NCBI GenBank assembly: GCA_018970765.1
Contig: JAGWVT010000001.1
Location: forward strand, 94,036-158,035
Reading direction: 5' to 3'
Source of the DNA: Actinomycetales bacterium
GTDB lineage: Bacteria; Actinomycetota; Actinomycetes; S36-B12
Length of the DNA: 64,000 nucleotides
Shown piece by piece: positions 26,013 through 36,491 of this stretch. Below the pieces are notes generated by a model. The model was not told the DNA's origin, did no database searches, and was given only the letters and a program-made list of their open reading frames with translations. Both the position numbers and the translations under genes were made by a program. Every line of letters starts with the position of its first letter. Position 1 is the stretch's first letter.

Positions 26013-26018
26013 CAGGGG

Positions 26019-27890
26019 GTGGCGGTACGCGAAGACTTGCGAAATGTGGCGATTGTTGCCCACGTCGATCATGGCAAGACCACGTTGGTCGATGCGATGC
26101 TCTGGCAGACGGGGGCCTTTCGAGCCAATCAGGATGTCGCTGATCGAGTCCTGGATTCCATGGATCTGGAGCGCGAGAAGGGCATCACGATCCTGGCGAA
26201 GAACACCGCCATTCGTTATCGAGGACCGGGTGCACCCGCGGATGGTGTGACGTTCAACATCATCGATACGCCAGGCCACGCAGATTTCGGCGGCGAGGTG
26301 GAGCGCGGACTGGAGATGGTCGATGGCGTCGTGCTCCTCGTCGATGCGTCCGAGGGGCCGCTGCCACAGACGCGCTTCGTGCTGCGCAAGGCGCTGGCCA
26401 AGCACCTCCCGGTGGTCCTTGTGGTGAACAAAGTGGACCGTTCGGACGCACGGATAGCCGAGGTGGTCGATGAGACGTACGAACTGTTCATGGATCTCGA
26501 TGCGTCGAGTGATCAGATCGACTTCCCGATTGTGTACACCAGCGCGCGGGCAGGGCGCGCCTCGTTGGAGCGCCCTGCTGACGGGGGACTACCGGATTGC
26601 GATGACCTGCAGCCCCTGTTCGCCACCCTGTTGAAGACGATCCCACCGCCTTCGTACACCGAGGGTGCGCCGCTGCAGGCGCACGTGACCAACCTTGATG
26701 CCTCCGCGTACCTAGGCCGACTGGCCCTATGTCGAGTGCGGGAAGGCACCATTCGTACGGGCCAACAGGTCGCCTGGTGTCGTCGTGACGGGCAAATCGA
26801 GCGTGTGAAAGTCACCGAGTTGCTGATGACCCAAGCACTGGATCGTGTATCGGCGCAGAGTGCCGGGCCAGGCGACATCATCGCGGTGGCCGGTATCCCA
26901 GAGATCACCATCGGGGAAACGCTCGCTGATCCAGAAGATCCCCGTCCACTGCCGGTGATCAGCGTGGACGACCCGAGTATCTCGATGACGATCGGCATCA
27001 ATACCTCACCCTTGGCCGGCCAATCGGGCAGCAAACTCACTGCACGACTGGTGCGCAACCGGTTGGAAGCCGAACTGATCGGCAATGTCTCCCTACGGAT
27101 GGCTGACACCGAACGCCCCGACACCTGGGAGGTGCAGGGACGAGGTGAGCTGCAGTTGGCCATCCTGGTGGAGTTGATGCGGCGCGAAGGCTTCGAACTC
27201 ACCGTCGGCAAACCTCAGGTGGTCACTCGGGTGATCGATGGCAAGGTCCACGAACCTGTTGAGCGGCTAACAGTGGATGTGCCGGAGGACTACCTCGGCG
27301 TCGTTACTCAGTTGCTTGCGCTTCGTAAGGGCCGCATGGAACAAATGGTGAACCACGGCACCGGATGGGTGCGGATGGACTACCTCGTCCCAGCCCGCGG
27401 GCTCATTGGGTTTCGCACGGAGTTCCTGACCGAGACGCGCGGTACCGGCTTACTGCACCACGTCTTTGAGGGCTACGAACCTTGGTACGGGGAACTGCGT
27501 ACTCGGCCAACCGGCTCACTGGTCGCGGATCGGCGTGGGGCGACCACCGGTTTCGCTCTGGCAAACCTGCAGGAGCGGGGGACCATGTTTGTTGGACCCA
27601 GCACTGAGGTCTACGAGGGCATGATCGTCGGAGAGAACTCTCGATCGGATGACATGGACGTCAATCCGACCAAAGAGAAGAAACTGACGAACATGCGAGC
27701 CTCCACCGGCGACGTCCTGGTGCCGCTGGTCCCACATCGGCAATTGTCCCTCGAGCAAGCGCTGGAGTTCTGTCGTGAAGACGAATGCGTCGAGGTGACG
27801 CCGGCCACGATCCGTATGCGCAAGGTAATTCTGGGGCAGACCGACCGGGTGCGAGCTGGACGAGCGGGGCAACGCACGAGTCGGGTGTGA
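26019..27890 (+). CDS. typA: Translational GTPase TypA/BipA
   Basis: 623 residues. G domain with [14 protein letters not shown] (G1), GITI (G2), [12 protein letters not shown] (G3) and NKVDR (G4), then domains II, III, V-like, and the BipA-specific C-terminal region ([30 protein letters not shown]). It acts on the ribosome in 50S assembly and stress adaptation. GTG start, leaderless by spacing. The position before an ABC importer and mshB follows Rv1165-Rv1170. Confidence 0.95.
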   Translation: MAVREDLRNVAIVAHVDHGKTTLVDAMLWQTGAFRANQDVADRVLDSMDLEREKGITILAKNTAIRYRGPGAPADGVTFNIIDTPGHADFGGEVERGLEMVDGVVLLVDASEGPLPQTRFVLRKALAKHLPVVLVVNKVDRSDARIAEVVDETYELFMDLDASSDQIDFPIVYTSARAGRASLERPADGGLPDCDDLQPLFATLLKTIPPPSYTEGAPLQAHVTNLDASAYLGRLALCRVREGTIRTGQQVAWCRRDGQIERVKVTELLMTQALDRVSAQSAGPGDIIAVAGIPEITIGETLADPEDPRPLPVISVDDPSISMTIGINTSPLAGQSGSKLTARLVRNRLEAELIGNVSLRMADTERPDTWEVQGRGELQLAILVELMRREGFELTVGKPQVVTRVIDGKVHEPVERLTVDVPEDYLGVVTQLLALRKGRMEQMVNHGTGWVRMDYLVPARGLIGFRTEFLTETRGTGLLHHVFEGYEPWYGELRTRPTGSLVADRRGATTGFALANLQERGTMFVGPSTEVYEGMIVGENSRSDDMDVNPTKEKKLTNMRASTGDVLVPLVPHRQLSLEQALEFCREDECVEVTPATIRMRKVILGQTDRVRAGRAGQRTSRV

Positions 27891-28001
27891 CAAGGCTGCC
27901 CCGCGAGACCTGTTCCGGGCGTACAGTGCCTCCGTCCCGAGGTTTGGGGCCTACGGCTTTGGGCAATGGGCGTTGGGCGCTTCGTGATGGGGAGGTGATC
28001 G

Positions 28002-28979
28002 GTGAGTTCCAGCACGCTGGTGGCTTTTGCCGATCCCAGCCAGGTTCAGGGGCGCTCTATCTGGCAGATCGCCTGGGGGAGGTTCCGTCGGGATCGAACG
28101 GCGATGGTTTGCCTGGTCATCCTGGCGATCCTGCTGCTGATTGCCATCTTTGCCCCGGCGATCTGTTCCTGGCTCGGGGTGGACGCCTACGAACTGGATC
28201 CGACGGCCATCGACGGCAATGAAGCAGGCAAGCCGATTGGGCCATGGGGCGGGATCAGCCCCGCGCATCCCCTAGGTGTGGAGTGGGGAACTGGCCGAGA
28301 CATCCTGGCGCGACTTCTCTACGGTCTACGCGTTTCCCTGCTCATAGCGTTCGCGGGCACTCTGCTCACCACGATCCTGGGCACCTTCTTCGGGATTGTG
28401 TCGGGGTATTCCCGGGGGTGGGTTGACTCAGTGCTCGGCCGAACGATGGACCTGATTCTCGCCTTCCCATTTCTGCTCATCATCCTGGCGCTGTCGGGCG
28501 CACTTACGGAGCGCATCACCTCACTGGGCGTACCGGAGGGCAACCCGTCCAGAATCACCTACCTGATCCTGATCCTCAGCGCCTTCGGATGGCCATTCCT
28601 GGCACGTATCGTGCGTGGCCAGGTGCTGAGCCTGCGCGAGCGCGAGTTCGTCGAATCTGCAATTGCCTCCGGAGCGGGAACTCCGCGCATTCTGTTTCGG
28701 GAGATCCTGCCAAACCTATGGGCGCCGATCCTGGTTTACGCCACGCTGACGCTTCCGACCTATGTCGCGACTGAGGCTGTGCTGTCGTTCCTCGGCGTTG
28801 GCCTGCTGCCGCCGGATCCTTCCTTCGGCGTGATGCTGTCCGAATCAGTGAAGTACTTCACCGTGGTCCCGTCCTACCTGTTCATTCCGGGCACCCTGCT
28901 CGTGCTCCTCGTCGTGACTTTCAATCTTGTCGGCGATGGCGTGCGCGACGCCCTCGATCCCCGGGCCGGTCGCCTGTGA
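28002..28979 (+). CDS. Peptide/nickel-type ABC transporter permease (OppC/DppC family)
   Basis: 325 residues. An N-terminal cytoplasmic segment IWQIAWGRFRRDRTAMVCLVILAI starts the OppC_N domain; five further helices follow, with the ATPase-coupling EAA loop ESAIASGAGTPRILFREILPN. The conserved EAVLSFLGVGLLPPDPSFGVML near the C-terminus is typical. GTG start with GGGGAGG upstream. First gene of the importer cluster. Confidence 0.9.
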   Translation: MSSSTLVAFADPSQVQGRSIWQIAWGRFRRDRTAMVCLVILAILLLIAIFAPAICSWLGVDAYELDPTAIDGNEAGKPIGPWGGISPAHPLGVEWGTGRDILARLLYGLRVSLLIAFAGTLLTTILGTFFGIVSGYSRGWVDSVLGRTMDLILAFPFLLIILALSGALTERITSLGVPEGNPSRITYLILILSAFGWPFLARIVRGQVLSLREREFVESAIASGAGTPRILFREILPNLWAPILVYATLTLPTYVATEAVLSFLGVGLLPPDPSFGVMLSESVKYFTVVPSYLFIPGTLLVLLVVTFNLVGDGVRDALDPRAGRL

Positions 28980-29073
28980 GCACCGTCCCGATGCAGACTC
29001 CCGCGTGGCATCCACGCCTAGCCGGAGAACACGTCACCGGATTGCCGTCCGGTGCCAGAAATAGGAGGTAACC

Positions 29074-30840
29074 ATGCGCAAGATCGGATCCCGAAGCGGG
29101 ATCATTCTGGCCTCTGCGGTCATCGGGTCGCTCATCCTGGCGGCCTGCGGTGGCGGAGGCGACACATCCAGTTCGGGTTCTGGGGCGGCATCCGCTGCTG
29201 CCTCCGGCGGAGCTGCGGGTGGCGCGGGCACCCCGCAGGCAGGGGGCACCATCTCGATTCTCACCAATGCTGAGCAACTCCAGACCCTCGACCCGCAGGT
29301 GATCTACACGGGCGAGGATCTGGCATTCCTCGGTGCGACCATCATGCGTTCGCTCACGACCTATCAACTGTCACCGGACAACGCTGAGGGCACGAGCTTG
29401 GTTGCCGATATGGCAACCGACACTGGCACCGCGTCTAACGGCGGCAAGACCTGGCAGTTCACCCTCAAGGACGGCATCAAGTGGGAGGACGGCAAGCCCG
29501 TCACCTGCGCCGACGTTGCCTACGGCGTCTCCCGGACATTTGCTACGGACATCATTGCCGGCGGTCCGACCTACGCCTTGGTGTACCTGGATATCCCAAC
29601 CAACGAGGACGGTAGCTCGCAGTACAAGGGCCCGTACTCCGGTGAAGGCCAGGAGCTTTTCGACAAGGCCGTGACCTGCGATGGCAACACCATCACGTTC
29701 AATCTGAACCAGCCGGTTCCGGACTTCAACTACACGGTAACCCTTGGTTTCGGCGCGGTTCGCAAGGACGCAGACACCGGGGCTGAGTACGCCATGAAGC
29801 CTCTGTCCAACGGGCCATACAAGATCGAGAGTTACCAGACCGGTAAGGGCGGCAAGCTGGTGCTGGTGCGCAACGACCAGTGGGATCCGGCGACGGACAG
29901 CTGGCGTTTGGCGCTACCGGACTCCTGGGTCTACGACTTTGGTCTTGACGAAGCGGCCATTGACCAGCGACTCATCGCGTCATCGGGTCCGGACGAATAT
30001 GCATTGAGCCTTACCCTCATGACTGCCTCATTGCCGGTTATCTTCGACAATCCACAGTACGAGTCGCGGCGGATCGATGCGTTTGATCCGTACACGCGGT
30101 ACGTCGCGATCGACACGGTGAAGATCCCGAATGAGAAGTGCCGTCAGGCAATCGGTGTTGCCATCGATCGCGAAGCACTTCGCACCGTTGCCGGCGGTAA
30201 GTACGCCGGTGACTACGCCGATGGACTCGTCAAGCCGAACATCGGTATCGACTATGCACCGACAGGTCTGTGGGATGGGCTGCTCGGCCAAGCAGTTCCA
30301 CCAACTGGTGATGCTGAGTTCGCCAAGAAGTTGATTGCGGAAGCTGGGGACTGCCCGACCGAGATCACCCTGGATTATCCGCAGAGTGCAGACAACGACA
30401 AGGCCGCTTCGGTCTGGGTTGACAGCATGGCCAAGGTTGGCATCACACTCAAGCCGAACCCGATCGAGCCGGGGCAGTACTACGGCATCGTCTTCGATCC
30501 GGAGAAGGCACACGAGTTGATCACCGCTGGCTGGGGCCCGGACTGGCCGAACGCCTCGACGGTCATTCCGCCGTTGACGACCATCAACGGCGGGTTCGAC
30601 CTATCCCGTTGGGACGACCCTGCGTGGGTCGAGAAGGTCAAGGCGGCATCGCAGGAGCTCGATCGCAACAAGCAGGCCACCATGTGGCAGGAGCTCAACA
30701 CCGAGTCGTCCCGTCTCATGCTGACCATCCCCACGCGGTTTGGTCGCGATCAGCGCATGGCGGGCACCAAGGTGGGGCCGGTCTACAGCTGGCCGGCGTA
30801 CGGCTCATGGCCTTACGCGGCTATGGGTGTGACTGGCTGA
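29074..30840 (+). CDS. ABC transporter substrate-binding lipoprotein, family 5 (peptide/oligopeptide)
   Basis: 588 residues. Type II signal peptide with lipobox LAAC (lipidated Cys near residue 25), a Gly/Ser/Ala-rich flexible tether, then the SBP_bac_5 fold (GTSLVADMATD, TWQFTLKDGIKWEDGKPVTC, YPQSADNDKAASVWVDSM). It delivers peptides or similar solutes to the permeases. AGGAGG lies close to the ATG, the best ribosome binding site in the cluster. A long GC-rich hairpin after the gene fits higher expression than the membrane genes. Confidence 0.93.
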   Translation: MRKIGSRSGIILASAVIGSLILAACGGGGDTSSSGSGAASAAASGGAAGGAGTPQAGGTISILTNAEQLQTLDPQVIYTGEDLAFLGATIMRSLTTYQLSPDNAEGTSLVADMATDTGTASNGGKTWQFTLKDGIKWEDGKPVTCADVAYGVSRTFATDIIAGGPTYALVYLDIPTNEDGSSQYKGPYSGEGQELFDKAVTCDGNTITFNLNQPVPDFNYTVTLGFGAVRKDADTGAEYAMKPLSNGPYKIESYQTGKGGKLVLVRNDQWDPATDSWRLALPDSWVYDFGLDEAAIDQRLIASSGPDEYALSLTLMTASLPVIFDNPQYESRRIDAFDPYTRYVAIDTVKIPNEKCRQAIGVAIDREALRTVAGGKYAGDYADGLVKPNIGIDYAPTGLWDGLLGQAVPPTGDAEFAKKLIAEAGDCPTEITLDYPQSADNDKAASVWVDSMAKVGITLKPNPIEPGQYYGIVFDPEKAHELITAGWGPDWPNASTVIPPLTTINGGFDLSRWDDPAWVEKVKAASQELDRNKQATMWQELNTESSRLMLTIPTRFGRDQRMAGTKVGPVYSWPAYGSWPYAAMGVTG

Positions 30841-30850
30841 TTGACGCGCG

Positions 30851-30881
30851 TGTGGGGGCGGGTCACCGATCCGCCCCCACA
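30851..30881 (+). terminator. Stem-loop between the binding-protein gene and the second permease gene
   Basis: TGTGGGGGCGG and CCGCCCCCACA form a perfect 11-base-pair stem with a 9-base loop, 11 bases after the stop. There is no T-tract, so it may be a partial terminator or a 3'-end stabiliser rather than a full intrinsic terminator. Confidence 0.7.
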
Positions 30882-30993
30882 TGGCCATCGAGCGGTGAAG
30901 GTGCTGGCCGTCAACAAGAGGTTGCGCGAATTGGTTGACGGATCGGCGTTACTTTTTCAGTTCACTACTTATTGAGTTCAGCGAGGAGGTGAG

Positions 30994-31989
30994 ATGACCG
31001 GGTACGTGCTCAGGCGAGTTCTCATCATGCTGCTGATGCTCCTGCTGCTCACCCTGGCTGTCTTCTTCCTATTTAGCATCCTGCCGGCGGATGTGGCACG
31101 GCTCTCCTGCGGCAAGGCCTGCACACCGGAGATCATCGAGTCCAATCGCATCCGCCTTGGCCTAGACAAGTCCGTCATCGAGCAGTACTGGATCTTCATG
31201 AAGGGCCTGCTCTTCGGACGCACCTATCCCGAAGGCGGCGGCCCGGGTTCCATTGATTGCCAGGCTCCCTGCTTGGGCTATTCATTCCGACGCAACACGC
31301 CCGTTCTGCAGCTCATTGTTGATCGCCTACCGACGACGATATTCCTCGCGCTGGGTGCCTTCATCATTTTCACGGTCGTTGGCATGGCCACCGGTGTGCT
31401 GGCCGCCCTGCGGCGCGGTCGTTGGCAGGACAAGACCATCATGGGCGTTGCTCTGCTCGGCTATTCACTACCGTCGTTCTTCCTCGGCCTAGTTGTGCTG
31501 TTCTTCATCATCATTCGTTGGCAGTGGCTGCCCTATCCGTCGTACATCTCACCGCTGGACAACCCGGTGCAGTTCTTCCAGACAATGTTGCTGCCGTGGA
31601 TCGTGTTGGCGATTTTGTACGCGGCCTTCTACACCAGACTTACCCGTAGCCAGATGCTGGAAACCCTGGGCGAGGACTACATCCGTACGGCTCGCGCTAA
31701 GGGCCTGCCTGAGCGCACGGTGGTGGGCAAGCATGCGCTGCGCGCGGGCTTGAGCCCCATCGTCACGGCCGCCGGTCTTGACCTGGCTGGCCTACTCGGG
31801 GGCGCGATCATCACCGAGAGCGTCTTTAGTCTGCCGGGTATTGGCACACTGGCGGTGTCATCGGTTGTTGACCCTGACCTACCCGTGCTTGTGGGCGTGA
31901 CCCTCATTGCCGCGTTCTTCGTCATAGTGGCAAACCTCATCGTGGATCTTCTCTACGCGGCAATTGATCCGAGGGTGAGGGTCGGATGA
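30994..31989 (+). CDS. Peptide/nickel-type ABC transporter permease (OppB/DppB family)
   Basis: 331 residues with six predicted helices. The first helix (LRRVLIMLLMLLLLTLAVFFLFSILPAD) and the coupling loop DYIRTARAKGLPERTVVGKHALRAG are family hallmarks, and the C-terminus ends [19 protein letters not shown] Cys/Gly-rich extracytoplasmic loop (GSIDCQAPCLGYS) follows the first helix. ATG with GAGGAGG upstream. Overlaps the next ATPase gene by 4 bases. Confidence 0.92.
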   Translation: MTGYVLRRVLIMLLMLLLLTLAVFFLFSILPADVARLSCGKACTPEIIESNRIRLGLDKSVIEQYWIFMKGLLFGRTYPEGGGPGSIDCQAPCLGYSFRRNTPVLQLIVDRLPTTIFLALGAFIIFTVVGMATGVLAALRRGRWQDKTIMGVALLGYSLPSFFLGLVVLFFIIIRWQWLPYPSYISPLDNPVQFFQTMLLPWIVLAILYAAFYTRLTRSQMLETLGEDYIRTARAKGLPERTVVGKHALRAGLSPIVTAAGLDLAGLLGGAIITESVFSLPGIGTLAVSSVVDPDLPVLVGVTLIAAFFVIVANLIVDLLYAAIDPRVRVG

Positions 31990-33038
31990 GTGCGAGTCGG
32001 CCTGTGAGTGAGCTGGTGCTGAGCGTGCAGGATCTGCACGTCACCTTCCCCACGGATGACGGCCTCGTGCGTGCCGTCAATGGCGTGTCCTTCGATCTGC
32101 ATCGCGGGCAGACCCTGGCGATCGTCGGCGAATCCGGGTCTGGCAAGAGCGTCACGGCGCAGGCAGTCATGGGGTTGATCAATCGCCGCACGGCGGAGGT
32201 CTCCGGAAAGGTGCTGTTCCAGGGCCAGGATTTGGTCACCTTGGCCGATAAGAAGCTCTATCGCCTGCGTGGCGCGAAGATGTCGATGATCTTCCAGGAT
32301 CCGATGTCGAGCCTGCATCCGTACTACCGAATCGGCGCGCAGTTGGTTGAAGCGGTGCGCGTGCACCAGAAGGTTAGCGCCTCCCAGGCACGTGAGCAGG
32401 CAATCACCATGCTGAACAAGGTCGGAATACCAGCGGCGGAGCAGCGGGTCAATGACTATCCGCATCAACTCTCCGGTGGTATGCGACAGCGCGTGATGAT
32501 CGCGATGGCGCTCATCAATTCACCTGTCCTGCTGATTGCTGATGAGCCCACGACGGCGCTGGACGTCACCGTGCAAGCCGCAATTCTCGACCTCATCACG
32601 TCAAGTCAGCAGGCAACCAATACCGCCATTCTCATGATCACCCATGATCTGGGTGTGGTCGCCGACGTGGCCGACGATGTCGTGGTCATGTACGGCGGGA
32701 CGGTGGTGGAGTCCGCGCCGGTACGGGAGATCTTCGCCCGCCCGCAGATGCCGTACACCCTCGGCCTGCTTGCCTCCATACCTCGTCTTGATCGGGATCC
32801 GGAGCTTCGCCTGGATCCAATTCCAGGCAATCCACCCTCGCCGCTGTCACCACCTCCCGGGTGCGTGTTCAGTCCGCGCTGCAGGTTCCGCGATCAGGTG
32901 TCTGATGGGCTGTGTGACAGGCAGTCACCTGAACTGCTTGCTGTTGGTCCCGCGCATAGCGTGCGTTGCCACCTTCCTGCCAATGAGCGGGTCCAGTTGG
33001 CAACGTCGGTGCTGGCATCAATCGGGGGTGCCCAATGA
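31986..33038 (+). CDS. Oligopeptide ABC transporter ATPase (OppD/DppD family)
   Basis: 350 residues. Walker A GESGSGKS at 48-55, Q-loop [15 protein letters not shown], signature LSGGMRQR, Walker [14 protein letters not shown], and the C-terminal oligo_HPY region with [20 protein letters not shown]. The C-terminal cysteines may bind a 4Fe-4S cluster, as in other OppD/F proteins. It drives import together with the partner ATPase downstream, which it overlaps by 4 bases (ATGA). Confidence 0.94.
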   Translation: MSASRPVSELVLSVQDLHVTFPTDDGLVRAVNGVSFDLHRGQTLAIVGESGSGKSVTAQAVMGLINRRTAEVSGKVLFQGQDLVTLADKKLYRLRGAKMSMIFQDPMSSLHPYYRIGAQLVEAVRVHQKVSASQAREQAITMLNKVGIPAAEQRVNDYPHQLSGGMRQRVMIAMALINSPVLLIADEPTTALDVTVQAAILDLITSSQQATNTAILMITHDLGVVADVADDVVVMYGGTVVESAPVREIFARPQMPYTLGLLASIPRLDRDPELRLDPIPGNPPSPLSPPPGCVFSPRCRFRDQVSDGLCDRQSPELLAVGPAHSVRCHLPANERVQLATSVLASIGGAQ

Positions 33039-34201
33039 CCGAGCGAGCTCCGGTCTTGGATGTGACTGATCTTCGTACCTACTTCCCGGTGCGCTCGGGT
33101 GGCTTGCTGCGCAAGGTGACTGGCCAGGTCAAAGCCGTAGACGGCATCAGCCTTCGGCTTTTTCCAGGAGAGACGCTCGGACTGGTCGGGGAAAGTGGTT
33201 GCGGCAAGTCAACCGCTGGCCGCACGATTCTGCGCCTGCTTGACCCAACTTCGGGCTCGATCGTGCTGGATGGCACAGACATCACGAAGCTCAGCCGCCG
33301 GCGCATGGTGCCGATTCGCCGCCAGGCGCAGATGATCTTCCAAGATCCCTACAACGCGTTGAACCCGCGACACACAGTGGGTTCCATCATTGGTGCTCCG
33401 CTGCAGATCCAAAAGGTTGCGACGGAAGGCGGAGTCCGCAAGGCAGTCCATGACCTGATGGAGCGGGTCGGACTCAATCCAGAACACTACAACCGGTATC
33501 CAAACGAGTTCTCTGGTGGACAGCGGCAACGCATTGGCATCGCACGCGCCTTGGCGTTGCAGCCGAAGGTCATTGTCTGCGATGAACCCGTCTCGGCCTT
33601 GGATGTTTCAATCCAGGCGCAGATCCTCAATCTACTGAAGGATCTGCAGGACGAATTTGGAATTGCCTATCTGTTCATTGCCCACGATCTCGCCGTGGTG
33701 CGTCAGGTAGCCCATCGCGTTGCTGTGATGTACCTGGGTCACATTGTGGAAAGTGCCTCGCGCGATGAGTTGTTCGAACATCCGTTGCATCCGTACACGC
33801 ATGCGTTGCTGTCCGCCATCCCGGTACCCGATCCGACAGCCGAAGGGCGACGTGAGCGCATCGTCCTCGAAGGAGACTTACCAAGCCCCCTCAATCCGCC
33901 CTCTGGCTGCGTGTTTCGCACACGTTGTTTCCAAGCGCAGGAGCGCTGTACGCAGGAGGCACCGCCACTTGTCGAGATTCGCCCCGGTCACCTGATTGCA
34001 TGCCACTTCCCGGTCGCTGAGTTACCCCTGGGCACGACCGTACGCGCGAATTCAGGGTTCACCGAACAGCACGCTCGAAGCGATGTCGTGCCTAGCGAAG
34101 TCCTCTCCGACCTGGCGAGTGGACTCCCCCAAGAGCCCCTAGACATGGGTGAACTCGATGTGCTCAACCAGCCTGAGCCGCCGGGCGCAGGTGCTCGCTA
34201 A
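33035..34201 (+). CDS. Oligopeptide ABC transporter ATPase (OppF/DppF family)
   Basis: 388 residues. Walker A GESGCGKS at 52-59, signature FSGGQRQR, Walker [15 protein letters not shown] and the C-terminal [16 protein letters not shown] motif. A poorly conserved 50-residue acidic tail extends past the usual end. Its last 38 bases overlap the convergent S9 peptidase gene. Confidence 0.94.
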   Translation: MTERAPVLDVTDLRTYFPVRSGGLLRKVTGQVKAVDGISLRLFPGETLGLVGESGCGKSTAGRTILRLLDPTSGSIVLDGTDITKLSRRRMVPIRRQAQMIFQDPYNALNPRHTVGSIIGAPLQIQKVATEGGVRKAVHDLMERVGLNPEHYNRYPNEFSGGQRQRIGIARALALQPKVIVCDEPVSALDVSIQAQILNLLKDLQDEFGIAYLFIAHDLAVVRQVAHRVAVMYLGHIVESASRDELFEHPLHPYTHALLSAIPVPDPTAEGRRERIVLEGDLPSPLNPPSGCVFRTRCFQAQERCTQEAPPLVEIRPGHLIACHFPVAELPLGTTVRANSGFTEQHARSDVVPSEVLSDLASGLPQEPLDMGELDVLNQPEPPGAGAR

Positions 34202-36422
34202 AGAACTGCAGTTCCAGCAGCAGCAGGTTCTCCGCAATGACTTCCTGCGGGGTCATATGCGTTACCCCGCACAGCGGCAGTACCTGGTGCGCGCGACCGG
34301 CTGCTAGCAGGGCCGCTGAGAGCTGCAGGGTGTGCTTGGCCAGCACGTTGTCATCGGCCAGTCCGTGGATGATGAGGAGCGGCCGGTTCGGTTGATCGCC
34401 GGCGGGGCTACTTGCCAGCGGGATGAGCGACGACCGTTCGTAGATCTGTTCACCCGACTCAGGATCACCAGGATCCTTGAGATAGCGCTCGGTGTACGCC
34501 GTGTCGTACCAACGCCAGTCGGTGACGGGCGCACCGGCCACGGCTGCGTGGAAGACGTCGGGACGCGCCAAGACTGCGAGGGCGGCCAAGTACCCACCAA
34601 ACGACCAACCGCGAATGCCCACTCGGGTCAAATCGAACGCAGGGTGCTCGGCGCCTATCGACTGCAGGGCGTCAACCTGATCGGTCAACACTGGTTCGGC
34701 GAGATCGAGATAGACAGCCCGCTCCCAGGTCGGTCCGAGACCGGGCGTACCTCGACCATCCGTTACCAATACGGCGAATCCCTGGTCGGCAAGCCACTGC
34801 TCGGTTGAGTAGGCACCAGCCGCCGCGATGACCCGTTGAGCGTGGGGCCCGCCATAGGGCGAGCAGATCACGGGCAACTGCGGCCCGCCGGCTTCCCACC
34901 AGCTCGGCAGCAGCAGGCAGGTAGGTAGCGCACGCGCGCCGACACGGCGCAGGTTTGGTCGAATCTGCAGGCTGGGTTGCTGCGCAAAGGACTTGATCTG
35001 ACCCAGCGGATGGCCGTCCTCGCCATGAATCATGATCTGAACCACGGCATCACCAAGACGACTCGCGCTCGTCACCTGCGTGCCACCTCGCACAACGGCG
35101 CTGAGCCACTGGTCACTGATGGGGCCCTCGCTGAAGATTGGCTCAGTGGTTGCGGCATTCAGTTCGACCTGGATCAGGTGCTGTTCCTGCGGCTCACGTG
35201 AGGCCAATGCGGTGATGAGCCCTGCCGCTGCATCGATATCGACGACCGCGCGGATCTGCAGACCGGGTGGAGTGCACCAGGCGTCTGCCCAGTGCAAGCG
35301 GTAGGTGTCGGTTGCTGGATCGATGCGGATGTCGATCAGTTCGGGCAAGGGCGTACCGCGATCGATGGCGGCGGGAACTCCGGGCAGCACATCGACCCAA
35401 CGTTCGTCTTCCACAACGTCAACAACACGCCACAGTTTTGCGTCAATAGTGCTCGTCAAGACTTGCACGGTGGCGCGCTGCCGCTGGTCTCGACTAAATA
35501 ACGTGATCAGAAAACTCGGCCGAATGTCGGCCGTTTCCTGCGTGGCCGTCAAAACCGTGTCGACCGACGCCAGGTATTCGTACCCGTCAACCCCGAGTGG
35601 AAGGTCGATCAACGTGGCGCAGTCGTGCGAATCGCGAACCGGAACCCACCACAACTGGACCTGCGCATTCGCTGTGCCAGCGGCCGGATAACGATGGGGC
35701 TGCGGCTCCTGATCTGGTTGCGCCGGATCACTGATCCACAGGACATCGACCGGGGCATTGTCAACGTGCTCCACCAACAGCCCTGAGCCGTCGGTTGCCC
35801 ACCAGAATCCCCGGCTGCGATCCAGTTCTTCGGCACCGATGAAGTCGGCCAGTCCCCAGCTTTCTTCCGGCATCACCGCCGGGCAGAGCAGGCGCGGTTG
35901 CACCGATTCCCCGGTGGCATCCGTGGTCGGCAGAAGCACACACCACAGTGATCGGTCGCATACGTAGGCGACGTATCGCCCTGTTGGGTCGATGCGCGGA
36001 TCCACCACCGGTCCCGGGGAGGGCAACTGCTGGACATGCCCAGACGAGACCTGTAGGTAATAGGGCACGCCATTGGTAGCGAAGACCAGACGATCTCCCG
36101 CTTCATCGACGTCGAACGCCGTAATGCCACCTGTCACTTCACGCATGCGCTCTCGGCGGGCCAGCTCGGCAGCGGGTAGCTCGGCATTGTCGGGTAGCCC
36201 CGGTAGCGCGTCGGTACGGGCGAGGCAGCGCTCAGTTCCGGCTGTCAGGTCAACGGCCCAAAGGTTGCCCAACGGGTCAGTACCGGAATCGCTTCGTAGG
36301 AAGAGCACCTGGTCAGCTGTGATGGTGATGCGACGCGGTCGCCCGAGTTGAAAGCCTCGGGTTACCGCACGTTGCCGTGGGTAGGCGAACGGCTGCAGTG
36401 AATCGATGTCGGTCCCAGGCAT
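34164..36422 (-). CDS. S9 family serine peptidase (DPP4-like prolyl oligopeptidase)
   Basis: 752 residues. N-terminal DPP IV-type beta-propeller (about 30-500), then an alpha/beta-hydrolase domain with the nucleophile elbow GWSFGGY (Ser about 607), Asp in IIHGLADDNV (about 690) and His in GVTHMTP (about 723). No signal peptide is visible, so it is probably cytoplasmic. It would trim short peptides, and its position tail-to-tail with a peptide importer suggests the two handle the same substrates, an inference from location only. Confidence 0.88.
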   Translation of the reverse strand: MPGTDIDSLQPFAYPRQRAVTRGFQLGRPRRITITADQVLFLRSDSGTDPLGNLWAVDLTAGTERCLARTDALPGLPDNAELPAAELARRERMREVTGGITAFDVDEAGDRLVFATNGVPYYLQVSSGHVQQLPSPGPVVDPRIDPTGRYVAYVCDRSLWCVLLPTTDATGESVQPRLLCPAVMPEESWGLADFIGAEELDRSRGFWWATDGSGLLVEHVDNAPVDVLWISDPAQPDQEPQPHRYPAAGTANAQVQLWWVPVRDSHDCATLIDLPLGVDGYEYLASVDTVLTATQETADIRPSFLITLFSRDQRQRATVQVLTSTIDAKLWRVVDVVEDERWVDVLPGVPAAIDRGTPLPELIDIRIDPATDTYRLHWADAWCTPPGLQIRAVVDIDAAAGLITALASREPQEQHLIQVELNAATTEPIFSEGPISDQWLSAVVRGGTQVTSASRLGDAVVQIMIHGEDGHPLGQIKSFAQQPSLQIRPNLRRVGARALPTCLLLPSWWEAGGPQLPVICSPYGGPHAQRVIAAAGAYSTEQWLADQGFAVLVTDGRGTPGLGPTWERAVYLDLAEPVLTDQVDALQSIGAEHPAFDLTRVGIRGWSFGGYLAALAVLARPDVFHAAVAGAPVTDWRWYDTAYTERYLKDPGDPESGEQIYERSSLIPLASSPAGDQPNRPLLIIHGLADDNVLAKHTLQLSAALLAAGRAHQVLPLCGVTHMTPQEVIAENLLLLELQFFSEHLRPAAQAG

Positions 36423-36479
36423 GCGCCCATCGTGCTCCAGTAGTTGAGGCAGTCGCCCTCCGGGGGCGGCCGGGCCAAG

Positions 36480-36485
36480 TAGCCT
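36480..36485 (+). promoter_or_regulatory. -10 element of a leaderless promoter for mshB
   Basis: TAGCCT ends 6 bases before the ATG at 36492. Confidence 0.55.
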
Positions 36486-36491
36486 TCACGC

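Noticed and set aside
29003..29017. Small hairpin (GCGTGG-CAT-CCACGC) between the first permease and binding-protein genes
   Set aside because: Six base pairs with a 3-base loop and no T-tract; too weak to call a terminator.
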